Both the position numbers and the translations under genes were made by a program. Below, piece after piece: positions 9,931 through 58,694 of a stretch of 64,000 nt of DNA (position 1 is its first letter; each line of letters begins with the position of its first letter). This DNA comes from Spirometra erinaceieuropaei (lineage: Eukaryota; Platyhelminthes; Cestoda; Diphyllobothriidea; Diphyllobothriidae), in assembly GCA_902702965.1 (NCBI GenBank), contig CACRXP010000746.1, positions 138,339-202,338 of the forward strand, written 5' to 3'. The notes below the pieces were generated by a model. That model did no database searches. It saw only the letters and a program-made list of their open reading frames with translations, and was not told the origin of the DNA.

Positions 9931-12900
9931 ATTTAGAAACCTTGAATAGTTGGCACTACGGGTGACAGAGTACTGCGCAAATTCCAATGGAAATGGTAGT
10001 CAGACGAAAAGGTACAAATATAAAATGTCAAACGCCGAATTAATGGTAACCAAACAGGTTACTGCATCAATCTAGGAATGCAGATTCACTCAAGTAAAGC
10101 CCCACGCATAGAAAAAAAGCGTGGGAGGCTTACCTTATAGAAGACGAAGGTTCTCAGTGATTCTTATGCCAACTCTAAATATATTACAGTGTTTAAGGGG
10201 TCTCAGGGACGAAAATTACTCATTGATCTAGGAAAGAACCAGGGATCACAACGTCGGGCTTTCTAAACGGCCAGAGTCGACTTGCAGGCCAGAGCATCGT
10301 CGTGAAGTAGGAGTAGAATCCTTAACAGAATTGCAGGGTGTTGCTTATCTGTATACGCGGCTGAAAATCTTGCACTATCGGCCTCTTGTTCCCTTCCCCT
10401 TGGCTAAAGCATGCTACAGATCCCATTTAGGAAGAGGACGTAATTGCGATTAAAATACAGTCTGTTGTAGCACAAAACGACGGGGAAGCTATAACAACCA
10501 ACAAGAATGGTATGTTAAGTCGACGTCCTGTGAAAATCAGTCGGATCTCACGACTGGTGTTTTCCGCTTCTTTGGGCCTCTTAGGCCCTACATTAGCAAA
10601 CTAGTGCCCGGGGACCACGTGCATTTCACATTAAAGTTTCTAGCACTACTTTTGAAGACTGTTTACTGGAGTTCACTGATACTACGAAATGCCGGAGAAG
10701 TAACATTTCCCCAAATTGGCAAGTTGGTTAAACGTCAATTTCTGTATGTTCAAAAAGCATTCCACATTGGATAGTTTTCTACCCAGGGATATGAGGTTTA
10801 ACTGGGGTCTACAGGACCGGCGCTCGAAGAATAACGAAAAGTCGGAGAAACTACCGAAAATCCCTGACATCATCCACGGCCGTCATGCGGTCGAGAAATT
10901 AATACTACACTTACTTGTTAGTAAAAATGACCGTTTGGCTCGCGGACCAAAGGACCTCGCGAAGTGTGAGTACTCACTTCAAACAGGAATTGCTCCAAAG
11001 AGCAACTCGATCGAAATGGTAAAGTGGCTTGCGTAGGCGTGAAGGCACAGAAATCGAAGAAAGTAGGTGGGGAAGATTTATGCTATCGTCATCAGAAAAT
11101 TGAACAGAAAACACCAGAAAAGCTTGATCTCGAGATGATAATAGATGCATGCAGAGTCTAATCAGGCTGTGGTTCCGCTAACGTAGCAGAATCAAACAGC
11201 AAAGGATTGAGAAGGCCTCAAGAAATAGGCACCTTATAGACAAAGAAGTGATACGTGTTATTCTGTCATAGGAACACACATTTCCTCTTATGAGATTGAC
11301 TGAAAGAAGAGGTGGTAAAAGAAAGTGGAAAGCTGGGTGCGCCTTTCGATAACTGAATAGGGGGTCACAGCCTCAAGAAGAACATTAGACTTCGGGCAAT
11401 CTGGGAGCCAAAGTTAGCACGGAATAGCATTCGACGAACGAATACTGACGCGCCAATGGTGAGATCGTTTAATTGGGTCGTGGAGGAATCGGTGGAATTG
11501 GTGGCGGAGTGGCGCGGCTCCTGTTGGCAAAAGAATAAAACAGTTCAAATTCCATCTGGCAAGTAAACCAAGGCAACAGTTAAACAGTCAAAAGGAACAG
11601 CAGCAGACAACATGCGAAAAGAGGAAAAACGACCGGAGCTGACGAAACACAGATAGCAGACTCGGCAACAAAGATAATGAGATTGAATTTTGTGGGCCAA
11701 AATTTAGACTGTTAGAGGGGGGGGATGCTAGTATCCATTCTGCTGTTCCTAGCAAACAGCGACGGTTGAAAGTACTTCTCCGTAATTCACAAGCATTCCC
11801 CTGTGGCCTGGAGAGCAGTACTTCTGTCCAGGTGAGACTTCGATGCGTGCATTGCTGAATTCCATGAAGAGCCAACAACACGGGCGCGACGTCTGAGATG
11901 AGTGAGCTGCTTGCATTCCAAATGTTCCTAAGAACTGTCGGCGAGTGAAATCTAGTAAGCGTGCCTACTAGGGTTGCACTCCGAAGCACTACTTTCACCA
12001 GCTATGCAGGAATAAAATTCCAGTTAAGCTAACAGGAATTAGTCAAACGCACACTGCCCTGGTTCACAAAAAAACTCTGCAAAGTAGAGAGCGGACTTAA
12101 AAAGACATTTGTAAAATGAAATTCACAACACAGTCTGTGCGCCGGATCGTCCTTTAGTACCAGTCATTGTTATTTTCATGCATATCTTAGGGGATACAAG
12201 TAGGACGGTGATTAAATTGAGAACGGGGGGGGATGGGCAAGGCTACGATTTTGGAGAGAATAGAAGACGGCAAAGACAACCGGAAGAAGAACCCAAATTT
12301 GGCAATCTTGTAAGTTCTGATAAGAAAATGTCGACTATCAACATAAATGCAACCAGAAAGTAGTCGGTCAAACCGTGCAGCCTCCACTTCAACTCCCGAA
12401 AGCCACTGAAAAATCGGTAAGTACATTCGCCTAAAGTACAAGCAGGACATCAAAAAAGGAACTCTTCTTGCTTCGAAAGAATGATTCGATGTAAAGAAAA
12501 CGCAAACGACTATCCCGCAACTGTCAGCGATCATTAATGCACCGAAATTTTCCCACAGTTAAGTTTCCCGCTTTGACGATGACAAGAAACATTTCCGTAA
12601 GCCACTTTTTCAGGGTTCCGAGCGCGATAGATAATCGACACTGGTGTTTCCGAAGAGGCACCTGTATGAGATAAATAGCGGCAACCGACAACGATAGGGT
12701 TGACTGCAACGTCCATTTGAGGCTTCAATGGCAAACGCAGGTCAGTCATAAGCTTACCCCAGACCAGGACGACTACGGGTTTGATGGCGCACTTGTCATC
12801 CAATATAGATGGGTCAGTGTAGGCCAGTGCTGCATGACTTTGGACATCTCCCACTGTAGCCACGAGGATGAGAGTCTGCGATTCAGTAGTTAGGGGGGTG

Positions 12901-13127
12901 GGGGTGGTTCGATGACCAACTGGGCCCCACCCCAAACCCTGGGTCCGCCCGGGTGGGGTATGTCTAACTAAATGAACCGGAAACGCTGATCGAAGCTCTC
13001 ACGGCTGTTTGTGAAAAAAAAACACCCACAGGGCATTGCAATGAAATGAAACTCAGGTCTACTTGTATATCAGAGCCGATGGCTTTTTAATGAGTTATTT
13101 CTGTACTACTCAGGTGGTATTGTGCGA
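9931..13127. other. Unassigned noncoding DNA
   Basis: The longest open frames are chance frames of 60-136 codons with no recognisable motif. A C/G-rich patch lies around 12890-12960. I see no RNA gene or clear repeat. Confidence 0.4.
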
Positions 13128-13300
13128 AATCCCAGAGGGTGGGGTTACCTATTTCCCTGTCCCAACTTTGACCCTAACCACAACCCCAACCCTGACCCTA
13201 ACATTAACCCTCCTGACGCTAGCCCTAACCCTCCCAAATTTAGCGCAAGTTCACCTGTAATGTGGGAGGTTCATATTTATGTGCTCTACCAGGACCGTAA
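13128..13300 (+). repeat. Repeat with internal TTAGGG-like array, copy 1
   Basis: It starts GGTGGGGTTACCTATTTCCC and runs into degenerate CCCTAA/CCCCAA units at about 13170-13240. It ends with GGAGGTTCATATTTATGTGC. The same outer sequences flank a similar array at 26836-27016, so this is a dispersed element rather than a telomere. Confidence 0.7.
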
Positions 13301-15954
13301 AAAGTAAGCGTCCTAACAAACACCGGGGGACAGCGCCTGCCAGCAACAGTAGAAGCGGCTACAATCAAGTTACACAGGTTGATCTTCTTCGCACGGGGAA
13401 ACCTCCTGCAGGCCCCGCATTTACCATGGCTGAAGGTCGGTTGACTACATGAAAGTTTTTGTCCCCTCCACCCGTCTCCCGAACCTCTCCCCATTCAAAC
13501 AAACTAACATCACCTGGCTAGATTAATACTCACTAACTCTAGTTGTCTGCCCACATTCCCAACTTCCACCTAATATGAAAAGGTGAGCGTTACTCGATAT
13601 CTCTAATTATTTGCGCGTTCTTACTCGACGCCGACACAGTATAAATGCACTGGCCTGATGAGAATCTTTTAGAAGTAGACGTAAGCTCGCTAATTGTTCT
13701 TCTGGATTGCTCCTAACTATGTTTTCAAGTGGACAGAGTTCGCGAAGGCGAACTCGATTCTGCAGCAAACTCTGCCTGTGTAGGTTTTTCCAATCCTGAT
13801 AGTCTCCTACTAACCACTGCTTCCTACAATCCTTAAACTTCCCCCTACGAGTTCATTTCAGTTTTGTCTTTACTTTGTGGTAAATTAGGTAATCCTGCTG
13901 ACGACAACTTAATATGGTCGAAAAACTAACAGAATTTGAGCATATTTTGGTGTCTAAATTTAAGCGTTTGAAAGCCTGACATGACTTGGCATTTTAAAAA
14001 CTCAATAAGGAAAATACCTTGGGAGAAGTATTCAGGTCTCAAATCATGTGAAACAGTTCAAAGTCGCGGCGAAGTCGCTCGAAAGATGGTTGAAGTGCAG
14101 TGGGCACATTCTCCGTCGAACATTTAGTTTAACCAGTCCTTTTGTCCCAAAGTAAACATTATCTCGGTACTGGTTGTGATTTAAGGGCAGTACCCGCAAA
14201 CTCTGACTGATCAAAGTCTGCGGAGATTCTTCTGGATCCTCAATATTCAGCCCTTCGGTTAAAACGGTTGCTTCAAAATTAAGCAGAAAACAAATACAAT
14301 TTCGGCACACGCCGGTGGCTGCCTCTGGTTGTGTCAGTCACTAGGTCCTATCTCACTGGCAGTCTGTCTGATTTGGACATTCCAGTGGCACGTGACGAGT
14401 GTTATGAGAGCAAGGTCGAGCGGGCACGAGCTTTTCGCACTTTGCCCCCAACCGATGCTCTTTCAAGCTATCGCAAAGCCTTGAAAACAAGACCTTGGAG
14501 GGTCCCCAAGTGAGGGAGGTAACCAAGCCCTTTGAGCCTGAGTTTGAATTTACTACAGGTGTTTTCTGTTGGGGAGTCTTATAGAAGCTCTCAATGGAGC
14601 GCGAAACGAGAGACCGCAATGCCTGTGGCCCGCGTAGATGGGTGGAAACACCTGGTCTCTCACTGCGTCAATGTTCGTCTCCGGTCGTCTTGACCCTTTT
14701 TAGTCATTGTGAGTGGATGGGCGCAGATGAAGAGGTAGTAAGGTTGGTGCTACGCAAGCCTCCCCTTCTAGAATCAAATACCATCTAGGTCACCATTGAT
14801 TCCTCAGGGATTGTGTGGTCATTGTCAACAGTAAAATACGAATTATCTTATTCGGTCTTCTCTACCGTAAATTGTCAGCTGTGGCGAGGCGTTGCGCCGA
14901 CTAATTTATGCACGATCACAACCACATCATATAAAAGAAAAAGCTCTAGCCCCTTGTGACATTCACATATGAGCAACAACAAGAGGATCGGTAATAGGCA
15001 ACTCACAGCAAAAACATCATGACACAAGGAAAGACTGACCAAAAAGGAGGGCGACGTCGACTTACCGGAACCACATGCAGTAAAACCAAAACGACTTACG
15101 GTAAAATACTTTGCGCAAATAAAGCGGTACATACGATATTGAGAAAATTATGACAGTAAGGGTGGGAGAAAAGTAGCACATTGATGAACAGCAAATACAC
15201 TACGGCAAGAACAGGTGCTTTGTGGTCGAAAACAGGCCACCAACAACAGTCCAAAACAACTACGGCGCTAGAATACGCAGGTAGCATACACAGTTAATTG
15301 GGATAGACTGCAAATAAGATTGACACAAAATAGGAGCAAGCCTGAACAGCAGAAAACCACGCCTGGGTACACAGGAAGTGCTACTTACCCAAAGAAGAGT
15401 CCTAAGTCACTGGAAAAAGTAGGATCGAGTTTAGAACACGTACTATTGGCGCACACGTGTACACACTGGAGGACTATAAGACACGAGAAAATACCCCACT
15501 CAGAGGTTAAGCGAACTTCCAGGTACTGAGTCGAACGGCCGTCCTATGACGGTTTTGGGAAGTAGTCAAAAGAGCGACTAGTACTCCTCAAATCCTCGCC
15601 TCAGGGCAGCCAGCAGAGCAAAAACGTTGAACAATGCCAAGGACGTGAATGAGGCAAAATTAAAGGACATTACTAAATCTCCCGGCCCCTACTTACGAAT
15701 AACGCTCGCACAGCTTTGCAAATATGGGCATTTGTGTCCAAAAACGGGGTGGGGAAAGGAAACGCGACTTAGCTGGGTAACAACAACGCACGTGGGGAGA
15801 TCTGCAAATACTCATCTCCGAGGTAGTGCGAGGTAAATCGTGTGGTTCAGTTGACCACAGCTTCGGCCTTTTGATTCACATAGCCTCGGCCCCAAAGCAA
15901 CATAGAATACAGATCGCCTTCAAGCGCAACGCCAGACCTCTCGTACCAGGTCCA
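13301..15954. other. Unassigned noncoding DNA
   Basis: No gene, RNA gene or repeat is supported here. Small open frames on both strands lack motifs and splice context. Confidence 0.4.
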
Positions 15955-16240
15955 TCCACATGGCCACTTGTTACATGACATCTAATTACACTACACTACG
16001 ATTCACATATCGGGATCACACTTATAAAACCCTGCAAAAGCAGTTGGCGGTTGAATGTGAGGTCGTAACCTCTGATATCACATACTATCACTTTTTGAAA
16101 CAGCGATCTCGTTTAGGTAGATTACTATCCTTATCTGTTGCTGTCTCCGGTGATGGGTTCGGGTGTGAATCCGATCCAGCCTCCATTCTCAAAACTGCTT
16201 CCTGGATCTTATCTTTTCGCTTGTATCGGCGCACCGTATG
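15955..16240 (+). repeat. Decayed member of the hammerhead-bearing repeat family
   Basis: The right end has CTTATCTGTTGCTGTCTC, then GGTGATGGGTTCGGGTGTGA and ATCCGATCC. This corresponds to the CTGATGA, stem II and GAAA region of better copies but with the core lost. The downstream CTTCCTGGATCTTATCTTTT matches the flank seen at 39711-39745 and 63090-63120. A left-hand partner is not clear. Confidence 0.5.
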
Positions 16241-17334
16241 GGCATGATGTAACCCAATCGGTTGGACGATGGGAAACCCCTGTCCTTCGAGAGGTTTTTA
16301 ACTATGGGCAGATTCGGCTTCTGCACGGGCTTGTCAACAAGATATTGTCCAGATGCATTTCATACGAACTCCCAGTAAGCACGGAGTCAGTGAGACGGAC
16401 AGTGTTTCAGCGCGAAACACGAGTGAACCAAGTGCTTCTTGAAGATGCTTCGCAAGTGTAGTCGGAAGGAAGATGAAGGGAAGATCAGGCACGGTGAGTC
16501 CATGAGCGAGAACGGTCCCAAACTGTTTCAACAGAGGATAACTGAATCGGCCAGCAAACGGAAAGCGAAACGCGAAGTAGCAATGACGAATAGGCCCTGC
16601 AAGCGGCCTATTTCAACGTCATATGAAAAGGACTAACTGGCATATAATTTGGCAACAAAGGAGCTGATGGAAGCACAAGCGCGGATGCTACGACATGGAG
16701 TCCCATCCAACAAAGACAATGCCAAACCCGTCCGAGGACGGAGGTCTTGCTAGAGGATCGTCGGTTTTACATTTCGTGAGGAAACGACCCCGTGAAAATG
16801 CCGAGGAACGAAATCACTGCGACAATGTAGACAGTGAGTGCAGTGTCGCCGAACGATCGACGTAGCGCTAGAGCCTAAGAAACGACATTGGCACGATTCT
16901 GTAGCCTTCCCGATGTGCGCAAACAGGGCGCGCCTATGCAACCCATCGTATCATTCATAGACACCCAAACTTGCAGACTGACAAAGTGAATATTTTGGCG
17001 TCCACACAGCTGATCTCTGATTCAAGAACGACTGTCGGTTCGCCAACAAAATGTTTTGAGGACCTTAATAGAGTAAGTCTCTTTCCAAACGAGGTAGAGG
17101 GTGGAGTCACCGGTTTTCCAACATCACAGACCGACTTTCCGAGCTCGATATGTGGATGATAAATTCGTCGTCACCGAACAGAATCAGGTTCTGACGTATA
17201 AAAAAACACCCAAACGCTGTCTCCACGGATATACAATATACGGCAGAGGGGAAGGAAACAGCGAAAAGTACGACATAAATACGGGGCGTCAATAGCAAGC
17301 ACAAGATCAGTCACAAACGCAGATGTTTAGGGGT
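16241..17334. other. Unassigned noncoding DNA
   Basis: I see no supported gene or repeat. Confidence 0.35.
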
Positions 17335-18125
17335 GCTATATCGGCGCGTTGAGACGCACTGCACTAAACCCGAAGACGAGATGACAGAACCACAATAATT
17401 TTGACGGGTGCTCAGGACGAATGACCATCGGTAAAACTTCGCCAGCCGGCGCATGTACAAACGAGACGACAGACCAAACCACATCAGCCCCACATTTTGG
17501 CAGGCGTTCCTGTATGTGAGGGACGACTCGGAAACCGTCAGCAGCTTTCTCACAACACTCGGAGATGCGGTTGCATACAGACGTGAGGAAACCATCAGGC
17601 ATGAAGAGATCACTTCCACGGCAGGAACCATCTAGAGCCGTTTACTTGATCTGGCGCAGTTGCAGCCAAATCAACCACGTCGGTGGTACTGGCAGATCGC
17701 TTCGGACGCAGATAGTCAAAGACGCAGCGGCACTGATGAGGGGGGATGAAATGGGATCCCAAGTCCCGACTGGTCTGACAGGACTCGACACACCTTGAGT
17801 TTGGACGAGGCTGAAATTCTCGTGAGGTCGTTCGCCGGTAGGTTCTTGAGTCATGGTTCTCCGGTCTGCAGTCGACTAACAAGCGCAATGACCTTCTCCC
17901 TTCATATTCTGTGTCGAAGCTTTGTCTGGACAGAGTAATCGTCGGTGGATGCGGGGGCTGTTATTTATGATCGGTGTGTATATGGCTACGTGGCAAGTGT
18001 GTCTTCTAAATACTGCAACGGCTGTGCGTCTACTATCCCTATCCGTTACCATCTCTAGTGATGGGTACAAGAGTAAATGTGAAACGTTAAGTGAACGAAG
18101 TTTTCGCTTCTTCTCAAAACGAGAC
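17335..18125 (+). repeat. Decayed long member of the hammerhead-bearing repeat family
   Basis: The 17410-17700 interior resembles 62390-62680: GACGAATGACCATC versus GATGAATGGCCATC, AACGAGACGAC versus AACGAGGCGAC, and a GGAACATCTGGAG-like segment. The right end at about 18020-18120 has a worn form of the CTGATGA/GAAACGT region (AGTGATGGG, then GTGAAACGTTAAG). This copy is old. Confidence 0.5.
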
Positions 18126-20726
18126 TTTTAGGATTTCATTGGCTAATGAAGCCGTTGTCTGCGTGGTGTGTAGAGCATTAAGCCGAAAGGCAGGAAACAA
18201 GCATATTTTAACGGAGTTATCGTGCAGCAATGGATAGCCAGCACGTTGGTTTCGGTCATGGAAGCCATTTAGTATGTAAGAAAGCACCTAGTGTACTAGT
18301 TGGTAAGCGAGTGGCAGTTAGAAGCTAAGACTACAGAAATCCGTAGATGTCTAGAGGAGAATAATGAACAAAATGTGCCCAGGGAGAGCGGAGATGTATA
18401 ATTATCCAAAATTAGTACCAGGACTATTGCCTACTAGTATCAAAGCGCCAAGCCCCATGAATGGACGTATTAGTCTCTGCAGACAAGTCCCAAAACAAAC
18501 CGGAGTTCCCATATGGAGGAACATTCTAAGACGGGCGAAAACGTCACCTACATGTTCGAACACTGGAAACCCTCTATGCCTTATGGAACCAAGAGCTACA
18601 AAGGACGATTTAGCCTGAGTGAAGGAGCGCGGCTGACGGCCAGGCCCAAAGAAACTAGCGTCACAAACAAATAGGGCTTAAATAATTGAACTCTCCAGAT
18701 TGGCCTAAAAAGCCAACGTCACGAGGTCGTCGCACTCAAAAGCTTCGTGACTTGGTGGTAATAATGATGACAATTATGTGTTCCTTTAATCTCAGACCCT
18801 AATGTCTCCGTAATCCTAGAGGCAGCTCTGCCCGCTGATGACAACCAGGAGCGCCCATGAGTGAGAAATGGCGGGGTATTGGATGCTGGAATCTCCTACC
18901 GCTCCCATGACACTGGTATCCAAAGTCTGAGAGTGCACAGTCTTCACAAGCAAAACATGGATTTCACTGCCTGTCCGAAGCCGAATCGCCGACCCAGGCC
19001 CTAAAAATGTGAGATGCTGAGTGCTAGCTCTCGCTTCAGCCTATAGCACAGAGGCCCATGAAACTTCTCTGTCCGACATGGTATGGTAATCGCCCTATTG
19101 AAAGAGGTGCGCCATGAATTGCCTGCCTGGGATGTAATCAATTACCAGTGGGCTTACAGAGGATTTCGGGTGTACTTTAACAACGTTTCTGGCGTTTCCG
19201 TCTGTGCGTCAACATCAACAGTCGACGACTATGGCATGGACACTTCTATTCGCAGTCGCAATAGCTGGTCGAAAGGCTGCTTTGTCTTGATATGCTTATT
19301 GATGCAGATGAGTAAAATGGCCGACTGAGCACGGCGACGTCAAACGATCACCTTCTTGAAGGTTTTGTCCTGCCTCGCCGTGTGAGAATGGTGAAGGGAT
19401 GTTAAGCTTCACCGACTAGAGGTAGCTGTCTCGGAGCAACATGCGCTTTCAGCACCGTCTGACTCGATATTTCAACGATAATTGCTCGGGCAGTCGGAAT
19501 AGCAATATCCTAGTCAAGTAGAAGTTTTGTAGATGATAGCAGATCAAAGCGTAGTGTCGAATATGACAACACCTACGAATCGGACCATGTTATCGTTAGC
19601 CCACGCCTGAAGGTTCACCTCCTAAAATTATGACAGCCCAAAACAGACGAGGCTCTGAACACAAATCCAGTCTCGATCTGCGGCGCAAGTCGAGGGCGAG
19701 GGTGATATCAAATGATAATCATTGGAGTTCTTAGTCCATTAGAAATCCAAGAGAATTTTAGAATCCACGCATCCGCGGCACACTGCGTTGCTGCAGCTAA
19801 GGCAAGACGTCGCAATAAGGATTACCTTAGTCAACTCTGCATAATGACGGCCGAGTTTGTTAGAGCTACTCACAAAAATTATTCGGTCAAAATGGGGCTG
19901 TCACGGAACCGACCCCATGCTTCAGTGATAGTGGAAGTGCCTACTGCGTAACTTGCCAAGTTAGTGGCAAATCCATTGTACTATTCATTGGTGAAAACCC
20001 GGTCAACGTTTGGCGCTGATGTGACTTCTTGGAACACCTTCTCAAATACGACGATCAAGTCACCACTGCCTCTCTCTTTCCCAGGAATGGAGTATTATTC
20101 TTCTCCAGACTATACAATGTTGTGATAAGCACCTTCTGGGAAGTAAACAGTTGATGCAGCACTGGGGTTGTGTAACTAGAAGGCGGCCATGAGAGGACAG
20201 CACTTCCACTGGGGTCCATAAGGCGTCCTGGCTGCATTATTACTGTTTTTCTTCAAGAACGGAGATATAACGAAGTGCGAGAACTACCTCCCCCCTCTCC
20301 CAAGCAAGTCTCATCAACATCATCTGTCATAGTCATTACCGGTCATTTTCAAAGTGAACGTGACCCCAGGGGCATCCCCATCGGACCGGGTTCCGAGGCG
20401 AACGTGAACGTGCAAACCAAATATTTACTCTGCAGCGAATTTGCGAAATCCGACATGGCTGTCGACCATCGATGGCCGTCTGTTTGGCCGAATTTGAAAC
20501 AATATTTGTTGATTGCGATTGCTTATGGCGGATGACGGTCAGACGGTTTGCCAGCAAAAACATCGCCCTGAAAAAAAGGTCTGGCACGCAAGTTCTTGAC
20601 CATCAAGTTACTCAATCACCGGTCTGGCGTTTAAGACTGCCTCCTGTCGTCTATCCTGTTTAAGTGCGACACTGAAGTGATTCACGAAAGAGCACACTGC
20701 GTAGTTTGCTGGTGACTAATTTGGCC
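18126..20726. other. Unassigned noncoding DNA
   Basis: No coding potential or structured repeat is recognised in this stretch. Confidence 0.4.
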
Positions 20727-20991
20727 AGATGTGGTTATGTAGCCCCACCTGAAGTAAATAAACCCCGACCACCTGTAATACGGGACCGGTGGTAATAGGA
20801 GGTTTTTACAGGTGGGATCGAAGAACGCACAGGTGACGAGGTCAAGTAGTTGTATGCAAAAGAAAAGCTATTGGGAATGCGCAGTTGTACTTTGTGTGGT
20901 TGAGAACTAGTTCCCCTATCCCCTAACCCTAACCGCTAGCCCTAACCCCAACACTAGTGTGTCCATCAAGTGGGGCTACGTAACCACATCT
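20727..20991. mobile_element. 265-bp TIR element (MITE-like) with internal TTAGGG-like units
   Basis: 22-bp terminal inverted repeats at 20727-20748 (AGATGTGGTTATGTAGCCCC) and 20970-20991 differ at one position. The interior has CCCTAACCCTAACC at about 20920-20950. There is no coding capacity, as expected for a non-autonomous DNA transposon. A target-site duplication is not clear. The internal array recalls the elements at 13128 and 26836, but their outer sequences differ. Confidence 0.75.
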
Positions 20992-23090
20992 TACCTCTAA
21001 TTTGGACTAGGACGCCGAACGACTAAACTCGGCCCTGCGAGCGTCAAGCTCTGATGACCCACATGCTGTTGTGCTGCAGTTTAACAAGGCCCGTAGAAAT
21101 GCTGATCCATCCACCAATGATGTGAAGACAAGGATGTTCTGTAGTCGTACCTCTGATCAAGAAGAGGCACGCCTCAGAGATAATAAATCCCAATATGAAG
21201 TGGGGAGTCTCAATATCTCGAGATGGAGGTGCTACCGAATGGATAAAATAAACACAATGCTATCACCCAAATCAATTTTGCTCGCAGAGATTTCGAAAGG
21301 TATAGAACGTCAGTGGACCCCGTCACGACACCTCCACCGCCACGTATCATCTCCAGTTAGGCGGCGAGGAGAAGACTCGATACAGTGTGTTTCAACACAT
21401 CGTGGTTCTTGGAAGCTCTGTACTTGGTCTACGCCGGTGGAGAAGGGGGTGGGTGGAGATCTCCTGACCCACTGCCGGAAATCGTCACAAGTGAGGTAAA
21501 ATCCGTGACATCAGACGCTAGTCAGACCAGGAATAATCATAGTCATGCCAAGTAAGTTTTGCAGCAACAACAAAATGATGAGTGGTATTTTTACAAATCT
21601 GGGCAAAGGCTGACGGTGATTAGCTAGGAAAACTACGAAAAATGCGCCCAGTTAGTCAAAGTACTTAGCAAAACAATTATTTCAGAACGGCAGCCACATG
21701 GGTCTACTGTACAAATGTGAAGCAACCTTTGATTTGGACATATTTCCACAAAGAGGGTGAAGAGGAGTAATGCGAAAAAATTGGATTCACAAGACACGAG
21801 CGGCCATCGAGTGCCTACGTAAGACCAGTACGAAGTTCGTCCGACAACGAGAAGGGTCATGACGCAGACTTCATGGACCCAGTTAATTCACAACTATCAG
21901 CAGTCATCAGCAAAAAGGTGTTATTACTTCGCCGAGAGGGATCTCAATCGCACAGTCTGAGGACTAAATCATTGTCCTTATAGGCGAAGACTAATGCCTA
22001 AAATAGTCTAGCCACCTGGCGTTTGATTTGCTCCACGAATGGTGGATCCGCAGGCAAATCAATAACACATGCGAAATCCATGTGTCACAAGAAATTCCAG
22101 TCTATAAGTTGTGTTCACCATCGATCGTAAGACTCCTAGAAAAACGCTATCAGATCATCATTACGAGCAAGGCCCCGGGCTGATAAACTCATCACCACCA
22201 AGTGAGCTCAGAAAATAGTCCTATTTACCATCAAGGTCGAAGCGGGGTCAAGGCCGTCGAAATGTCGGTCAACACAGTAATCGTCCCCAGAGTGGTTCAC
22301 AAGACGAGGTATCAAGCGATACATCAACGTTGACGCAGAGGCAAGCGCGGGAATCTGTGCCTTATGTTACTACTGATCGGTAATAACTGTGCAACACGAT
22401 AACATCGACTCACGCCCTTACAGGCACAACAGGCAATCCGAGGTGGGACTTGTCTGTCAGGTTAGCCGCCAGCTACCGGGAGCGTCTACAAGTGGCGAAT
22501 TGTGCAAAGTCCACAGAAAAGAGTAGGTGTAAGATAAACAGGCCCTTTGGTCTGACAAATAAACGGGCGAGGACTGCGCCCTGAGCAGTGACCAGCACCG
22601 ACGCAGTACATCGCTTATCTACAAAAAGGCCAAAAGTTGTGTCGGTATTACGACAAAGCGAATGTTGCCGGCCATCCAATAAGGCTTCACCCACTGTCAG
22701 TTGATACGCTTTGGGACGTTGGTGTGATGTGCCGAAGGGAGGAGAGGAAATGGAGACATGGCTTCGAATCCAGGAGCTACAAGGAATCATTCCTCCCCAT
22801 AGCTGCCCCATGCAATCGCCGTCCGGTGAACCAAGGTATAACCGGATTTTGGATGACTCGAGAGCTATTTTTGGCGCGTTTTGATTTGGTTAACCGAGGC
22901 GAGTGTGGTACCGAGACAAGTAATTTCCTGCCCAACAGCAACAACACCTGCTGTCTTCAGTTCCAAAGGAAGCTATAAATCTGTTGACGGTACCAGCAGG
23001 TTGGTCCCGCAGTTTGACACGACAAAATCGGTTGGACTAGAGTCAGGGGGTGGGGGGGAAGTGGGGAAAACGTTCTGTAAGGAACGTGGC
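20992..23090. other. 3' flank of the dynamin gene
   Basis: This lies downstream of the predicted dynamin stop on the minus strand. No AATAAA hexamer is visible in the few hundred bases below 23090 on that strand, so the 3' UTR end is unplaced. No other gene is recognised. Confidence 0.4.
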
Positions 23091-58678
<35,588 letters not shown>

Positions 58679-58694
58679 AGTGGTGGTGCGGGCT
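58679..58694 (-). promoter_or_regulatory. Splice acceptor 14 nt upstream of the dynamin ATG
   Basis: On the minus strand GGTTGTTTACAG is followed by 14 bases and then the start codon. This is a normal 3' splice site. It could end a 5' UTR intron or receive a trans-spliced leader, which flatworms use on many messages. Confidence 0.55.

Noticed and set aside
13128..13260. True telomere or chromosome end
   Set aside because: The CCCTAA units are few and degenerate, and they sit inside a repeat that recurs elsewhere.
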